Below are positions 1 through 8,768 of a stretch of 64,000 bases of DNA, piece after piece. Origin of the DNA: Janthinobacterium sp. UMAB-56 (GTDB taxonomy: Bacteria; Pseudomonadota; Gammaproteobacteria; Burkholderiales; Burkholderiaceae_D). The stretch's first letter is position 1. Each line of letters begins with the position of its first letter. The position numbers and the translations under genes are program-made. The notes below the pieces were generated by a model that did no database searches, was not told the origin of the DNA, and saw only the letters and a list, made by a program, of their open reading frames with translations. The DNA lies in contig NZ_LT607653.1 of assembly GCF_900095265.1 (NCBI RefSeq), forward strand, positions 62,001-126,000. The letters run 5' to 3'.

Positions 1-248
1 TGGCCTTCCGCATGCCGTTCGCGCCATACGGTTCCTGGATTTCGCTGGCTTTCCTGGCGCTGGTGATCGGCCTGATGGCGTACTTCCCCGATACGCGCAT
101 CGCCCTGATGGTGGGACCAGCCTGGCTGATCCTGCTGACGGTGCTGTACTACGCGCTGGGCCTGGCGCCGAAAGAGCGGCGCGACGACGTGCCGCAAGGC
201 TACGAGGCAGGCTGGCCGCCGGCCGATGCGCCAAAGGTCAAGAAGTAA
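1..248 (+). CDS. Amino-acid permease (APC family), C-terminal fragment
   Basis: This is the last roughly 80 residues of a gene that starts before the window; the reading frame is open to base 3. The visible part holds two hydrophobic segments, including the stretch PDTRIALMVGPAWLILLTV, and a short charged tail ending in KVKK. This pattern matches the C-terminus of the CycA/AnsP/ProY group of amino acid:proton symporters of the inner membrane. Which amino acid it carries cannot be told from the tail. The frame stops at 246-248 and is followed by a good hairpin terminator, so it ends its own transcript. Confidence 0.75.
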   Translation, partial: AFRMPFAPYGSWISLAFLALVIGLMAYFPDTRIALMVGPAWLILLTVLYYALGLAPKERRDDVPQGYEAGWPPADAPKVKK

Positions 249-273
249 GCCAGCGTAGTTGAGCTGAGCCTGA

Positions 274-309
274 AGCGCGCCACTGCCCCTGTGCAGCGGC
301 GCGCTTTTT
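274..309 (+). terminator. Intrinsic terminator of the upstream permease
   Basis: A perfect 8-bp inverted repeat, AGCGCGCC at 274-281 and GGCGCGCT at 298-305, is followed by a run of T. It lies 26 bases after the permease stop. Confidence 0.85.
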
Positions 310-549
310 ATTTCATAAAAACAATTTATTCTTCGCCAGCAGGCTGGCGGGTTTGCCGGCGCAGGCCTGGCGTTGTTTCCTTGCATCAAAGTTCTGTTTA
401 GCTGAGCCGATGAAAGCCCTATAATCGCTTAGTTTTGAAAATGGACGCGATATTTCCGGTTTTTTCCCAGGTAGGGCCGGAGCGCCGTTTTCTCTTGTTT
501 TTACCCGTCATGTATACAAAACAAAAGCATGCCTCATAAAGGAAGTCTA
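310..549 (+). promoter_or_regulatory. Intergenic region with a candidate promoter for the second permease
   Basis: No gene is visible here. A TATAAT hexamer at 420-425 could be a sigma70 -10 box, but the -35 position is weak. That would give a leader of about 120 bases before the GTG start at 550. No operator or riboswitch fold was recognised. Confidence 0.35.
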
Positions 550-2022
550 GTGAGCCAAACCCTGGTCCAGAAACTTTGCCGCACCAAGCCGATCGATACC
601 ACGGTCGAATATGGTGAAGGCCTCAGCAGCAGCGGCTTGAGCCGGTCCATCGGCCTGTTTTCCCTCACCATGATCGGCGTCGGCGCCACCATCGGCACGG
701 GCATTTTCTTTACCATGGTCGAAGCCGTGCCCAAGGCGGGGCCATCGGTCGTCCTGTCTTTCCTGATCGCCGCCATCACGGCCGGCTTGACGGCCTTGTG
801 CTATGCGGAATTGTCGTTCCGCATACCCGCTTCCGGCTCCTCGTATTCATTTGCCTATGCCACCGTGGGCGAGTTTCTTGCCTTCATCATGGCCGCCTGT
901 CTGCTGCTCGAATACGGCTTGGCGGGCAGTGCCGTAGCCATCGGCTGGTCGTCCTACCTGAATAACTTCCTGGAAAATGCCTTCGGCTGGCACATTCCCG
1001 AGATGCTGCGCACGCCGATGATCGTTTCCGGCCCACATGGCATGGAGTTTCATGCCGGCCATATCAACCTGCCGCCGATCTTCCTGATCTGCATGTGCGG
1101 CTTCTTGCTGCTGCGTGGCGCCAAGGAATCGGCCCTGATGAACGCCATCATGGTCATCATCAAGCTGGCGATCCTGGTGTTTTTCATCATCATCGCGTTT
1201 TCTGGTTTTAACGCCGACAATTTCTTCCCCTTCTTCAATAGCGACAATAGCAAGGGCTTTGCCGGCATGACGGGCGTCACAGCCGCTGCCGGCACCGTCT
1301 TCTTCTCCTTCATCGGCTTGGATACGGTGGCGACGGCGGGCGACGAAGTGAAAAATCCCACGCGCAATGTGCCGCGCGGCATCCTTGGCGCCTTGCTCAT
1401 CGTCACCGTGTTTTACCTGCTGGTGGCCGTGGCCGCCCTGGGCGCGCAACAAGCCAAGCTGTTCGAAGGCCAGGAAGCGGGCCTGGCGGTGATCCTGCAA
1501 AACGTCACTGGCAAGACCTGGCCCGCGCTGGTGCTGTCGGCCGGCGCCGTCATTTCCGTCTTCAGCGTGACCCTGGTAACGATCTATGGCCAGACGCGCA
1601 TCCTGTTTGCCGTCAGCCGCGATGGCCTGATCCCGAAATCGTTCCAGAAAATCCACCCGCGTACCCTGGTGCCGGTCAGCAATACCATCATCGTCTGCCT
1701 GGTGGTGGCCGTCGTGGCCGGCTCCGTCGATGCCACTTATTTGTGGGACATGGTCAGCATCGGTACCCTGACGGCCTTCATGGTGGTGTCGATCGCCGTG
1801 CCCGTGCTGCGCCACAAGCAGGGCGCCAACCGCATCGAAGGCTTCAGCGTACCGTTCGGGCCGTATGTGATTCCTGGTCTGAGCATATTGGCTTGCCTGT
1901 ACATCATGCGCGATTTGCCGCATACGACGTTTGTCGTGTTCAGCGTGTGGATGGCGGTAACGGTGGCCATTTACTTCCTGTACAGCATGCGCCATTCGCA
2001 CCTGGGCAAGAAGGCCCGCTAA
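550..2022 (+). CDS. Cationic-type amino-acid permease (APC superfamily)
   Basis: A polytopic inner-membrane transporter of about 490 residues, the usual size for the YfnA/CAT branch of the APC superfamily. About 12 hydrophobic segments can be read. The first carries the signature GVGATIGTGIFF, the glycine-rich unwound helix that binds substrate in this fold. The open frame begins at an ATG at 529, but a GTG at 550 has AAAGGAAG five bases upstream while the ATG has nothing comparable, so I use 550. It is monocistronic: its own promoter region lies before it and a strong terminator follows. The transported amino acid is not known. It sits directly after another APC permease but the two differ clearly in sequence, so this is not a recent duplication. 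Confidence 0.88.
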   Translation: MSQTLVQKLCRTKPIDTTVEYGEGLSSSGLSRSIGLFSLTMIGVGATIGTGIFFTMVEAVPKAGPSVVLSFLIAAITAGLTALCYAELSFRIPASGSSYSFAYATVGEFLAFIMAACLLLEYGLAGSAVAIGWSSYLNNFLENAFGWHIPEMLRTPMIVSGPHGMEFHAGHINLPPIFLICMCGFLLLRGAKESALMNAIMVIIKLAILVFFIIIAFSGFNADNFFPFFNSDNSKGFAGMTGVTAAAGTVFFSFIGLDTVATAGDEVKNPTRNVPRGILGALLIVTVFYLLVAVAALGAQQAKLFEGQEAGLAVILQNVTGKTWPALVLSAGAVISVFSVTLVTIYGQTRILFAVSRDGLIPKSFQKIHPRTLVPVSNTIIVCLVVAVVAGSVDATYLWDMVSIGTLTAFMVVSIAVPVLRHKQGANRIEGFSVPFGPYVIPGLSILACLYIMRDLPHTTFVVFSVWMAVTVAIYFLYSMRHSHLGKKAR

Positions 2023-2040
2023 TGCAGTCTGTTCCATCTA

Positions 2041-2070
2041 AAACCGCCGCGCTTGCCGGCGGTTTTTTTT
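2041..2070 (+). terminator. Intrinsic terminator after the permease
   Basis: A GC-rich hairpin (CCGCCG pairing with CGGCGG around a short loop) is followed by eight T residues. It separates the permease from the S9 peptidase gene. Confidence 0.9.
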
Positions 2071-2089
2071 ATTCTTAACTGGAATTTAC

Positions 2090-4039
2090 ATGATGAAAAT
2101 AACTGATCTGGCCGCCTGCGGCTTGCTGGCAAGCAGCCTGCTTGGCACCACGGTGCAGGCCGCCCCTGCAAGCGAGCCGGCATTGCGCGATTACCGCGCC
2201 GTGGCCCTGTCTGCCAATGGCCAGCGCATCGCCGCCATCGAATCGAGCAAGGTGGGCGAGCAGCCGCAGCGCCCGCATGCTGCCATCATCGTGCGCGACG
2301 CCGCCAACGGCGCCATCGTGCAGCAATTCGACCCCTGTGCCGTGTGTTCCTACGACAAGCCCAGCTGGTCGCCGGACGGCAGGCAGCTGGCCTTTGTTGG
2401 CTACGACGCCAAGGCGGGCACGGCGCAGCTGTACCTGGCCACCCTGTCGCAGGCGCAGGCACGCGTGTTGACCAGTATCAAGGGTGTGGCAAGTACGGCG
2501 CGCTGGTCGCCGGACGGCAAGCAGCTGGCCTTGCTGGCGACGGTAGGCGCGCGCAAGCTGGCCGGCGCCGTGGAGGCGGGCGCGCGCCAGGTGGGCGAAG
2601 TGGGCAGCGCAGACGATGCCCAGCGCATCGCCATCGTGCCGGCCAGCGGCGGTGAGCCGCGTCTGCTGTCACCAAGCGACACCTATGTGTATGAATACAG
2701 CTGGACGCCCGATGGCCGCGGCTTCGTGGCCACCAGCGCGCAGGGCAATGGCGACAGCAACTGGTGGGTCGCCAAGCTCAGCCATATCGATGCGGCCACG
2801 GGCGCCTTGCGCGTGATCGCGTCACCGGCCATGCAGCTGAACCTGCCGTCGGTTTCGCCGGATGGCAAGACGGTGGTGTTCATCGGCGGCCTGATGAGCG
2901 ATTTCGGCTCCATCGGCGGCGATATTTATAGCGTGCCGCTGGCCGGCGGCACGCCGCGCAATCTCACGCAAGACTATCGCGGCACCTTCAATGGCGTCGT
3001 CTGGCGCGGCGCCGGCTTGCTGGCAACGGCCCTGATCGATTCGCAGCTGGCGCTGGTGCCTGTCGATGCGCAAAGCGGTCCGGCCCAGCCGGTGATGCTT
3101 GGCGAGATCAGCAGCAGCGGCAGCGATGGCCGTCTGTCGTTCAGCGCCGATGGCCAGCAAGCGGCGGCCGCGCAGGAAGACTTTACGCATGCCAGCTATC
3201 TGGTGGCGGGACCGGTGGGCCAGCTGAAAAAGATTACGCGCGACAATGACGGCTTTGCGCCGCAAGTGTCGGTGCAAAACGTGGGCTGGAACAACGAGCA
3301 ATACAAGGTGCAAGGCTGGCTGCTGGGACCGTTGAAGGTGGAGGCCGGCAAGCGCTACCCGATGGTCGTCAACGTGCATGGCGGCCCCGGCGCGGCTGCC
3401 TCGCCCCGTTATGTGGCGGCGAGCACCCTGATCCATGAATTGACGCAAAAAGGCTATTTCGTCTTCCTGCCCAATCCACGCGGCAGCTTTGGTCAGGGCC
3501 AGGCGTTTACGCGCGCCAACATGGCCGACTTTGGCGGCGGCGACTGGCGCGACATCCTGGCCGGCATCGACGCCGTGCAAAAAGTAGCACCCGTCGATGG
3601 CCAGCGCCTGGGCCTGATCGGCCATTCGTATGGCGGCTTCATGACCATGTGGGGCGTCACGCACAGCAACCGTTTCAAGGCGGCCGTGGCGGGTGCGGGC
3701 GTGTCGAACTGGATCAGTTATTACGGCCAGAACGGCATCAACCAATGGATGATCCCCTTCTTTGGCGCCTCCGCGTATGACAATCCAGAGGTCTACCGCC
3801 GTGCCTCGCCGATCGAATCGATCAAGGCCGCCAAGACGCCGACCCTGATCTACGTGGGCGAGCGCGACGTGGAAACGCCGGCCGCCCAGTCGCTGGAATT
3901 CTGGCATGGCTTGCGCGCCATGGGCGTGCCGTCCAGCCTGTTCATCTATGATGGCGAAGGCCATTCCTTCCGCAAGCCTGAACACCAGCGCGACTTGCAG
4001 AAGCGCACTATCGGCTGGTTCGAGCAGTATCTGAAGTAA
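2090..4039 (+). CDS. Secreted S9 family prolyl-oligopeptidase-type peptidase
   Basis: A 649-residue serine peptidase with a signal peptide (about residues 1-24, ending VQA-A), so probably periplasmic. The N-terminal half is a beta-propeller with repeated PD40 motifs (SPDGRQLAF, SPDGKQLAL, SPDGKTVVF). The C-terminal 260 residues are an alpha/beta hydrolase. The catalytic triad can be read as Ser513 in GHSYGGF, Asp593 in GERDVETP and His625 in GEGHSF. This matches S9C-like acylaminoacyl/dipeptidyl peptidases. Two ATGs stand in tandem at 2090 and 2093 and either may be used. It converges on the yccS-like gene with only 8 bases between them and no clear terminator. Confidence 0.9.
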   Translation: MMKITDLAACGLLASSLLGTTVQAAPASEPALRDYRAVALSANGQRIAAIESSKVGEQPQRPHAAIIVRDAANGAIVQQFDPCAVCSYDKPSWSPDGRQLAFVGYDAKAGTAQLYLATLSQAQARVLTSIKGVASTARWSPDGKQLALLATVGARKLAGAVEAGARQVGEVGSADDAQRIAIVPASGGEPRLLSPSDTYVYEYSWTPDGRGFVATSAQGNGDSNWWVAKLSHIDAATGALRVIASPAMQLNLPSVSPDGKTVVFIGGLMSDFGSIGGDIYSVPLAGGTPRNLTQDYRGTFNGVVWRGAGLLATALIDSQLALVPVDAQSGPAQPVMLGEISSSGSDGRLSFSADGQQAAAAQEDFTHASYLVAGPVGQLKKITRDNDGFAPQVSVQNVGWNNEQYKVQGWLLGPLKVEAGKRYPMVVNVHGGPGAAASPRYVAASTLIHELTQKGYFVFLPNPRGSFGQGQAFTRANMADFGGGDWRDILAGIDAVQKVAPVDGQRLGLIGHSYGGFMTMWGVTHSNRFKAAVAGAGVSNWISYYGQNGINQWMIPFFGASAYDNPEVYRRASPIESIKAAKTPTLIYVGERDVETPAAQSLEFWHGLRAMGVPSSLFIYDGEGHSFRKPEHQRDLQKRTIGWFEQYLK

Positions 4040-4047
4040 ATGGCAGC

Positions 4048-6198
4048 TTAGCGCGGTGAAACAATATGCACGATCGCCGCGCTATGTATCACGATCTTGT
4101 CGGCGTCTGCCTGTAACAATCGGATGCGCCGCTGCACCAGTGGCCAGCCCGACCAGGCTACGTCGCTGACGGGCGGCGCGGCCGGGGTAGCCAGCGGGGC
4201 GCTGATGGCGGCCTTGTTGTCGAGCTGCTCCAGCGCGCGCGACAGGGTCTGGCACACTTGCGTATGGCTGTGGCCGAGCAAGGCATTGACGGGCGCGACG
4301 GGCAGCTGGTTGGCATGGCGCCCCAGAATCGAGCGCAGCGCCGCCACGTGGGCCACCAGCAGGTAATTTTGCACGATGAACAGGTTGATGTCTTCCACGG
4401 CCCGCTGCTTGCTGGCCGGTTCATCGAGCATACGTACGAGTGCCGAGCTGAGCGCGGCCAGGCTGTCCATCAATCGCTTGCGCTCGATGCGGTAGGCAAA
4501 ATCATCGAAGCATTTCCCCTGCAGCAGCGCGAAGCTGACCTGCATATAGCTCAGGTTCACATTCAGTACCTGGCGCACCAGCCGGGGCAGGCTCTGGTAT
4601 TCCCAATTGGCCAGCACGAAGCTGAACACGGTTGCTACCGCCGCGCCGATCAGGGTATCGATCAGGCGTTCGCTGACGAGGTTGGGGTTGCTGGGCGCTA
4701 CCAGGTGCATTTGCAGCAAGATCATCAGGCTCACGGCGATGGCCGTGTAGCGGTAACGCAAATAGATGAAGGTGGGCGTGGCCACGATGGACAGGAACAG
4801 GATGGCCATCAGCACGATATTGCTGTGCACGTAGCGGATCACGATGGCCGTGACCACGCAGCCGATGATGGTGCCGATGATGCGGTCGGCGCGGCGCTGG
4901 CGCGTCATGCTGAAGGTGGGACGCAGGATAATGACGATGGTCAGCACGATCCAGTAGCTGTGCGCCGCATACGGCAGCCAGTGGCCTACAGCCAAGCCGA
5001 CCGAAATGGCCATCGACACGCGCAGGGCGAAGCGGAACACGGGCGAATCCAGGCGCAAGTTAGCCAGCAGGGTCTTCAGCTCGTACTTCTGCTGCGACAA
5101 GAAAGGCGCCATGTCGGCGCCGCTCCAGAACGGCACGTTGTCATACACTTTCTGGCTGGCCAGGTGCAATTCTGCGATCATTTTTAAAATGGCGCGGATC
5201 TTGTTGCGCTGCGCGCGCAGGGTAGCCAGTGCCTCTTGCGCACTGTCACCTTTCGCGTGCAGACGGGCGATCTCTGTTTCGATGTCGGCCCATTCCTTGT
5301 CATAGCTGATCTGCGCATACGAAGCGCGCTTGCGCGTGACGGCGTAAGCCACGGCTTCGATGTCGCGCGCCGCCTTGTAAGCGAGGTCGTGCAAGGATTT
5401 CAGTACCTCGGAGTCGGCCAGGTGCTGGCGCAGCAGCGCGTAATCGGTGTGCGTGGAAAGGATCAGCTCATATAGATCCAGCATGCACACATGCACTTGC
5501 ACGACGATGGCGTCCTTGCTGTTCTTGTGGCTGCGCAAAATCAGGTCGCGCGACGCCTGTTGGCGGTCGGCCAGGATGCTTTGATGGCGCACCAGCTTGT
5601 TGAACTGTTCCGTCAGATTGAAACGCGTGTCGTAGAAATCGGCCTTGATATCGATGTAGGCGGCCAGTTCGAACAGGGCTTCGGCCAGCACTTGCTGTTT
5701 GATGCGGTGGCGCAAGACCCAGGCGATGGCCATGGCGTAGGCGAGATAAATCAAGCCGCCCAGCATGAACAAGCCTGCGTGGTGGAACGATTGCTGCCAC
5801 GTCATCTGATGCTCCATCGACATGGTCATGATGAAGAGGGCGGCCAGTTGCAAGGGCATGGATTTCTTGCCGTATACGACCATCATGCTGGCGAGAAAAC
5901 TCACCAGCACGAGTACCGTCATCAAGAGCCACTGCACGGGCCCGCACAGGCTGATGAGTAAAGTGACGGCGCTGCACAGCAGCACGGAAGCGAGCATTTC
6001 GTTGAACTTGTGGCGCAGCGGGCTGGGCATGTCCATCAGGGTCGTGCACAGTGCGCCTATGCACACCGTCATGGCGGTGGCGCTGTCGCTGATTTCCTGG
6101 GTCAGCAAGGCCAGGCCGACCAAGCCGATGGCCACGCGCAAGCCCAGGTAAAAATAATGGCTGTAAATAAAGGTGCGCAGGTTCAGTGCGTAGTGCAT
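4048..6198 (-). CDS. yccS: YccS/YhfK-type FUSC family inner-membrane protein
   Basis: A membrane protein of 716 residues, close to the length of E. coli YccS. It has two sets of hydrophobic helices (about residues 20-160 and 395-530) separated by a long soluble helical region, the duplicated FUSC layout seen in YccS and the aromatic-acid exporter subunit AaeB. Its role in this group is not established; efflux is an inference. A GTG at 6222 would add eight residues, but the ATG at 6198 has AAGGT at a normal distance and gives the family length, so I use it. The gene is transcribed alone, downstream of the M14 gene and separated from it by a hairpin. Confidence 0.82.
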   Translation of the reverse strand: MHYALNLRTFIYSHYFYLGLRVAIGLVGLALLTQEISDSATAMTVCIGALCTTLMDMPSPLRHKFNEMLASVLLCSAVTLLISLCGPVQWLLMTVLVLVSFLASMMVVYGKKSMPLQLAALFIMTMSMEHQMTWQQSFHHAGLFMLGGLIYLAYAMAIAWVLRHRIKQQVLAEALFELAAYIDIKADFYDTRFNLTEQFNKLVRHQSILADRQQASRDLILRSHKNSKDAIVVQVHVCMLDLYELILSTHTDYALLRQHLADSEVLKSLHDLAYKAARDIEAVAYAVTRKRASYAQISYDKEWADIETEIARLHAKGDSAQEALATLRAQRNKIRAILKMIAELHLASQKVYDNVPFWSGADMAPFLSQQKYELKTLLANLRLDSPVFRFALRVSMAISVGLAVGHWLPYAAHSYWIVLTIVIILRPTFSMTRQRRADRIIGTIIGCVVTAIVIRYVHSNIVLMAILFLSIVATPTFIYLRYRYTAIAVSLMILLQMHLVAPSNPNLVSERLIDTLIGAAVATVFSFVLANWEYQSLPRLVRQVLNVNLSYMQVSFALLQGKCFDDFAYRIERKRLMDSLAALSSALVRMLDEPASKQRAVEDINLFIVQNYLLVAHVAALRSILGRHANQLPVAPVNALLGHSHTQVCQTLSRALEQLDNKAAISAPLATPAAPPVSDVAWSGWPLVQRRIRLLQADADKIVIHSAAIVHIVSPR

Positions 6199-6222
6199 GG
6201 GATTACCTTGTGGGTAGGGCAC

Positions 6223-6260
6223 AGAAAGAGGCGCCGCACCGGGGTCTCCGATGCGGCGCC
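6223..6260 (-). terminator. Hairpin terminator of the M14 peptidase gene
   Basis: A perfect 9-bp inverted repeat, GGCGCCGCA at 6230-6238 with TGCGGCGCC at 6252-6260, is followed on the minus strand by TCTTTCT. The T run is imperfect. Confidence 0.6.
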
Positions 6261-6288
6261 AGGATGTTGCAGTTGCTACCGCCCCGAG

Positions 6289-7977
6289 TTACATGAGGGC
6301 AATGACGGGATAGCGTCGCCATTCCGGCTCGGCGAAGCGCTGGCAGTGTTCAAAAATGAAATCGAGCACGGCTTCCTGATTACTCAGCAAGGCCGGGTTG
6401 GCTGCTTTCCAGTCGGCAAACTTGGCCGCCAGGGCCGGCTCATCGCGCAACAATTCGGACGCCATGTCTTCGAACACGTAGTCGGAAAACGCTTCCTTCT
6501 TTTCCAGCACGCTGTTGAAGAAGCCCCAGCGGAAGAAGCTGTCGTGCGCCTGCGGCTCCAGCGTTTCCACGGCGTAGCGCGCATTGTCCTGCTCCAGGCT
6601 GATCACATAGTCACCCGCCTGCACGGTGAATTGTCCCGTGCGCGCTTCCACTTCCACCGTCTCGTGGAACATATGGCCTTCGTAGGCCGTGGCGCGCGTG
6701 CCGATGTTGCTGAGGTGGTAGTAGCGTGCCGTTAGGGTCTGTTCTGCGGTGATGCGGCTCATTTCCACGCCGTTCCAGCGCAGGCGCTCGATCACTTCAC
6801 GCCAGGCTTGCGGCACGACATAGGCTTTCGGCGCGGCCACGGTGACATCTGCATCGAAGCGGTTGTAATACTTGATATCGCGTTCCCACGGCTGCGAGCG
6901 GTCATACGACAGGCGCTGGTAGTCGCCCAGCACGCTCGGCGTGTATTGCGCCACATAGCCCTTGAAGGGGAAGGTCGACGGCTGCTCTTCATTCATGGCC
7001 CAGTGGATCGGCCACTCGGCCTGGGTGCGGCCCGCCGCCTTGGCCTGCGCCCGCAATTGCTTGATCTGTTCGCCATGTTCGATGGTAAACGCCATCGTGA
7101 TGTCGAGCAGGGCGCGCATGGAAGCGTAGCGGTCGGCAAAGGGCTTGAGCATATGCGTTTCCGGCATGAAACCGATGACGTGATGCAAGGCCGCAAAACC
7201 GGTCGAAAAACGCGGTACTTCGAGGAATTCGGCGATGCCGTGATCGGGGCTATCCTTGACGGGGTTCACGTAGGGGCAGGTGGGCCAGCCGGCGCTTTCC
7301 ATGGCCGCAAAGATGTGCGGCAGCATGGTGTCTTGCAGGAAGGGGCCCAGGCCATTGCCCAGCTTATCCGTCTGCGTGTGGATCAGGGTCATCGTGTACG
7401 GGTAGTCGGCGCCGTTGGACGTGTGCGTGTCGACCATCACGTCCGGGTCCCAGCTGGCCAGCAAGCGGTTGAACACTTGCGCGTTCAGGCTGTCGCACTT
7501 GATGAAATCGCGGTTCAGGTCCAGGTGGCGGCTGTTTCCACGGAAGCCAAATTGCTCCGGGCCATCCTGATTCACGCGCGAGGTGTTGGCGCGGTTCAGG
7601 CTGCCATCGACGTTGTAGATCGGAATGAACAGCAGCACGGTGCTGCCCAGTGCCGCCAGGCGCTCGGGCTGCGTGCAAAGGTCGCGCACGATGGCCATGC
7701 AGGCGTCGATGCCTTCCGGTTCGCCCGGATGGATGCCGTTGTTGTTGAAGAACACGGTGCGGCCTGCGCGCTTGATCTGCTCGCGCTCAAACACCCCATC
7801 GGCGCTGACGACGCCAGCGTGGATGGGTACGCCCGCATCGGATAGACCGATCTGTTCGAAATGCAGCACCTGCGGGTAGCGTGCGGCGAGATCCTTGTAG
7901 AAAGTGATGCATTCCAGCCAGGTCGTGGTCTGGTTGTGGTTACCGAGTTCGTAGGTCGTGCGCAAGTCTGGTGGCAT
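6289..7977 (-). CDS. M14 family zinc carboxypeptidase
   Basis: A 562-residue metallopeptidase. The zinc-binding HxxE of the M14 fold is visible as His83 and Glu86 in GIHPGEPEG, and the third ligand is probably His185 in VDTHTSNG. A Glu in PETHMLKPF is the likely catalytic base. No signal peptide is seen, so the protein is probably cytoplasmic. It is longer than classical carboxypeptidases (about 300 residues) and carries a C-terminal extension of about 230 residues of unclear function. The family removes C-terminal residues or acts on peptidoglycan or other small peptides; the real substrate is unknown. The ATG at 7977 has no good ribosome-binding site, so the start is not certain. Confidence 0.85.
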   Translation of the reverse strand: MPPDLRTTYELGNHNQTTTWLECITFYKDLAARYPQVLHFEQIGLSDAGVPIHAGVVSADGVFEREQIKRAGRTVFFNNNGIHPGEPEGIDACMAIVRDLCTQPERLAALGSTVLLFIPIYNVDGSLNRANTSRVNQDGPEQFGFRGNSRHLDLNRDFIKCDSLNAQVFNRLLASWDPDVMVDTHTSNGADYPYTMTLIHTQTDKLGNGLGPFLQDTMLPHIFAAMESAGWPTCPYVNPVKDSPDHGIAEFLEVPRFSTGFAALHHVIGFMPETHMLKPFADRYASMRALLDITMAFTIEHGEQIKQLRAQAKAAGRTQAEWPIHWAMNEEQPSTFPFKGYVAQYTPSVLGDYQRLSYDRSQPWERDIKYYNRFDADVTVAAPKAYVVPQAWREVIERLRWNGVEMSRITAEQTLTARYYHLSNIGTRATAYEGHMFHETVEVEARTGQFTVQAGDYVISLEQDNARYAVETLEPQAHDSFFRWGFFNSVLEKKEAFSDYVFEDMASELLRDEPALAAKFADWKAANPALLSNQEAVLDFIFEHCQRFAEPEWRRYPVIALM

Positions 7978-8127
7978 AGCGGTCTGAGTCTGGGAGGGGG
8001 AAGGCGCGCTGGGTAAGTACGCCCGCTAGGGGCCAATTGTAGCACCGGCGCTCCTGTCTTGATGCGCCGCAGGGGCTGGCTGCAGCACTTGTGTTATGAA
8101 TACGTTTCACGTGCAAGGGGAGGCAGC

Positions 8128-8700
8128 ATGGGCAAGACAGCGATGGCGGTGCTGGTGTGGTGGGTGTGCCTGGCGGCACAGGCGGCGCCATTGCGCTTGC
8201 CGGCAGGCAAGGGGCCGGTGGCGCACGGCGGAACCGTCACGGCTGTCGCGCAGGGTGCGCTGATACGCTACCGGGGCTGGTTGCTGGCCGTCGATGGCGC
8301 AATGTCGGAAGAACGGCCGGACCTCTTGCTGACGTCGGCGGATGCGCGCCACGCGCCGCAGTTGCAGCTCGGTTCCACGCAGCGCCCCTTGCCCCTGTGG
8401 TCAGCCTTCGAGCTCATCAAGGGAAGCGTGTTCCTGCGCATTACGGCGCTGCCGGGACCGGATGACACTCCCGCGCTGCTGCTCGATTTTGGCGATGCCG
8501 ATTACCGCATCGTGATTCCTGCCGCCCGCATCGCCCGGCCGGCGTATCGGCTGCTGGCGCAGCGTTTTCCCGGTGCCGACCTGGCCTTGCTGCGCCAGGA
8601 TGGCCGGCGGGTCATGTTGCCGCTGGGAAGTGGCAGGGCGCAAGTGTTTGGCGAAGAGCAAGCCGTGCCTTACCGCTTTGCCAAAGTAAAAAAACGTTAG
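8128..8700 (+). CDS. Small secreted protein of unknown function
   Basis: A 190-residue protein that I do not recognise. Residues 1-19 form a signal peptide (ending AQAAP), so export to the periplasm is likely. The mature part is beta-rich with no Cys, ending in a basic KVKKR. The open frame begins at 8059, but the ATG at 8128 follows AAGGGGAGG at the right distance and directly starts the signal peptide, so that start is chosen. It is divergent from the M14 gene and convergent with the S46 peptidase gene. No metal-binding or catalytic motif can be seen. Confidence 0.65.
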   Translation: MGKTAMAVLVWWVCLAAQAAPLRLPAGKGPVAHGGTVTAVAQGALIRYRGWLLAVDGAMSEERPDLLLTSADARHAPQLQLGSTQRPLPLWSAFELIKGSVFLRITALPGPDDTPALLLDFGDADYRIVIPAARIARPAYRLLAQRFPGADLALLRQDGRRVMLPLGSGRAQVFGEEQAVPYRFAKVKKR

Positions 8701-8703
8701 GCG

Positions 8704-8730
8704 AAAAAAAGCCACTCCCGCAGGAGTGGC
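8704..8730 (-). terminator. Intrinsic terminator of the S46 peptidase gene
   Basis: The stem GCCACTCC (8711-8718) with GGAGTGGC (8723-8730) is followed on the minus strand by seven T residues. On the plus strand the hairpin lacks a T run, so it mainly serves the minus-strand gene ending at 8769. Confidence 0.85.
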
Positions 8731-8768
8731 TCAGGCTAAAGCGCCCGTTGCCGGGTTATGGCTTCTTG

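Noticed and set aside
847-2037. 396-codon open frame antisense to the permease
   Set aside because: Antisense shadow, His/Asp/Gln-rich, no domain.
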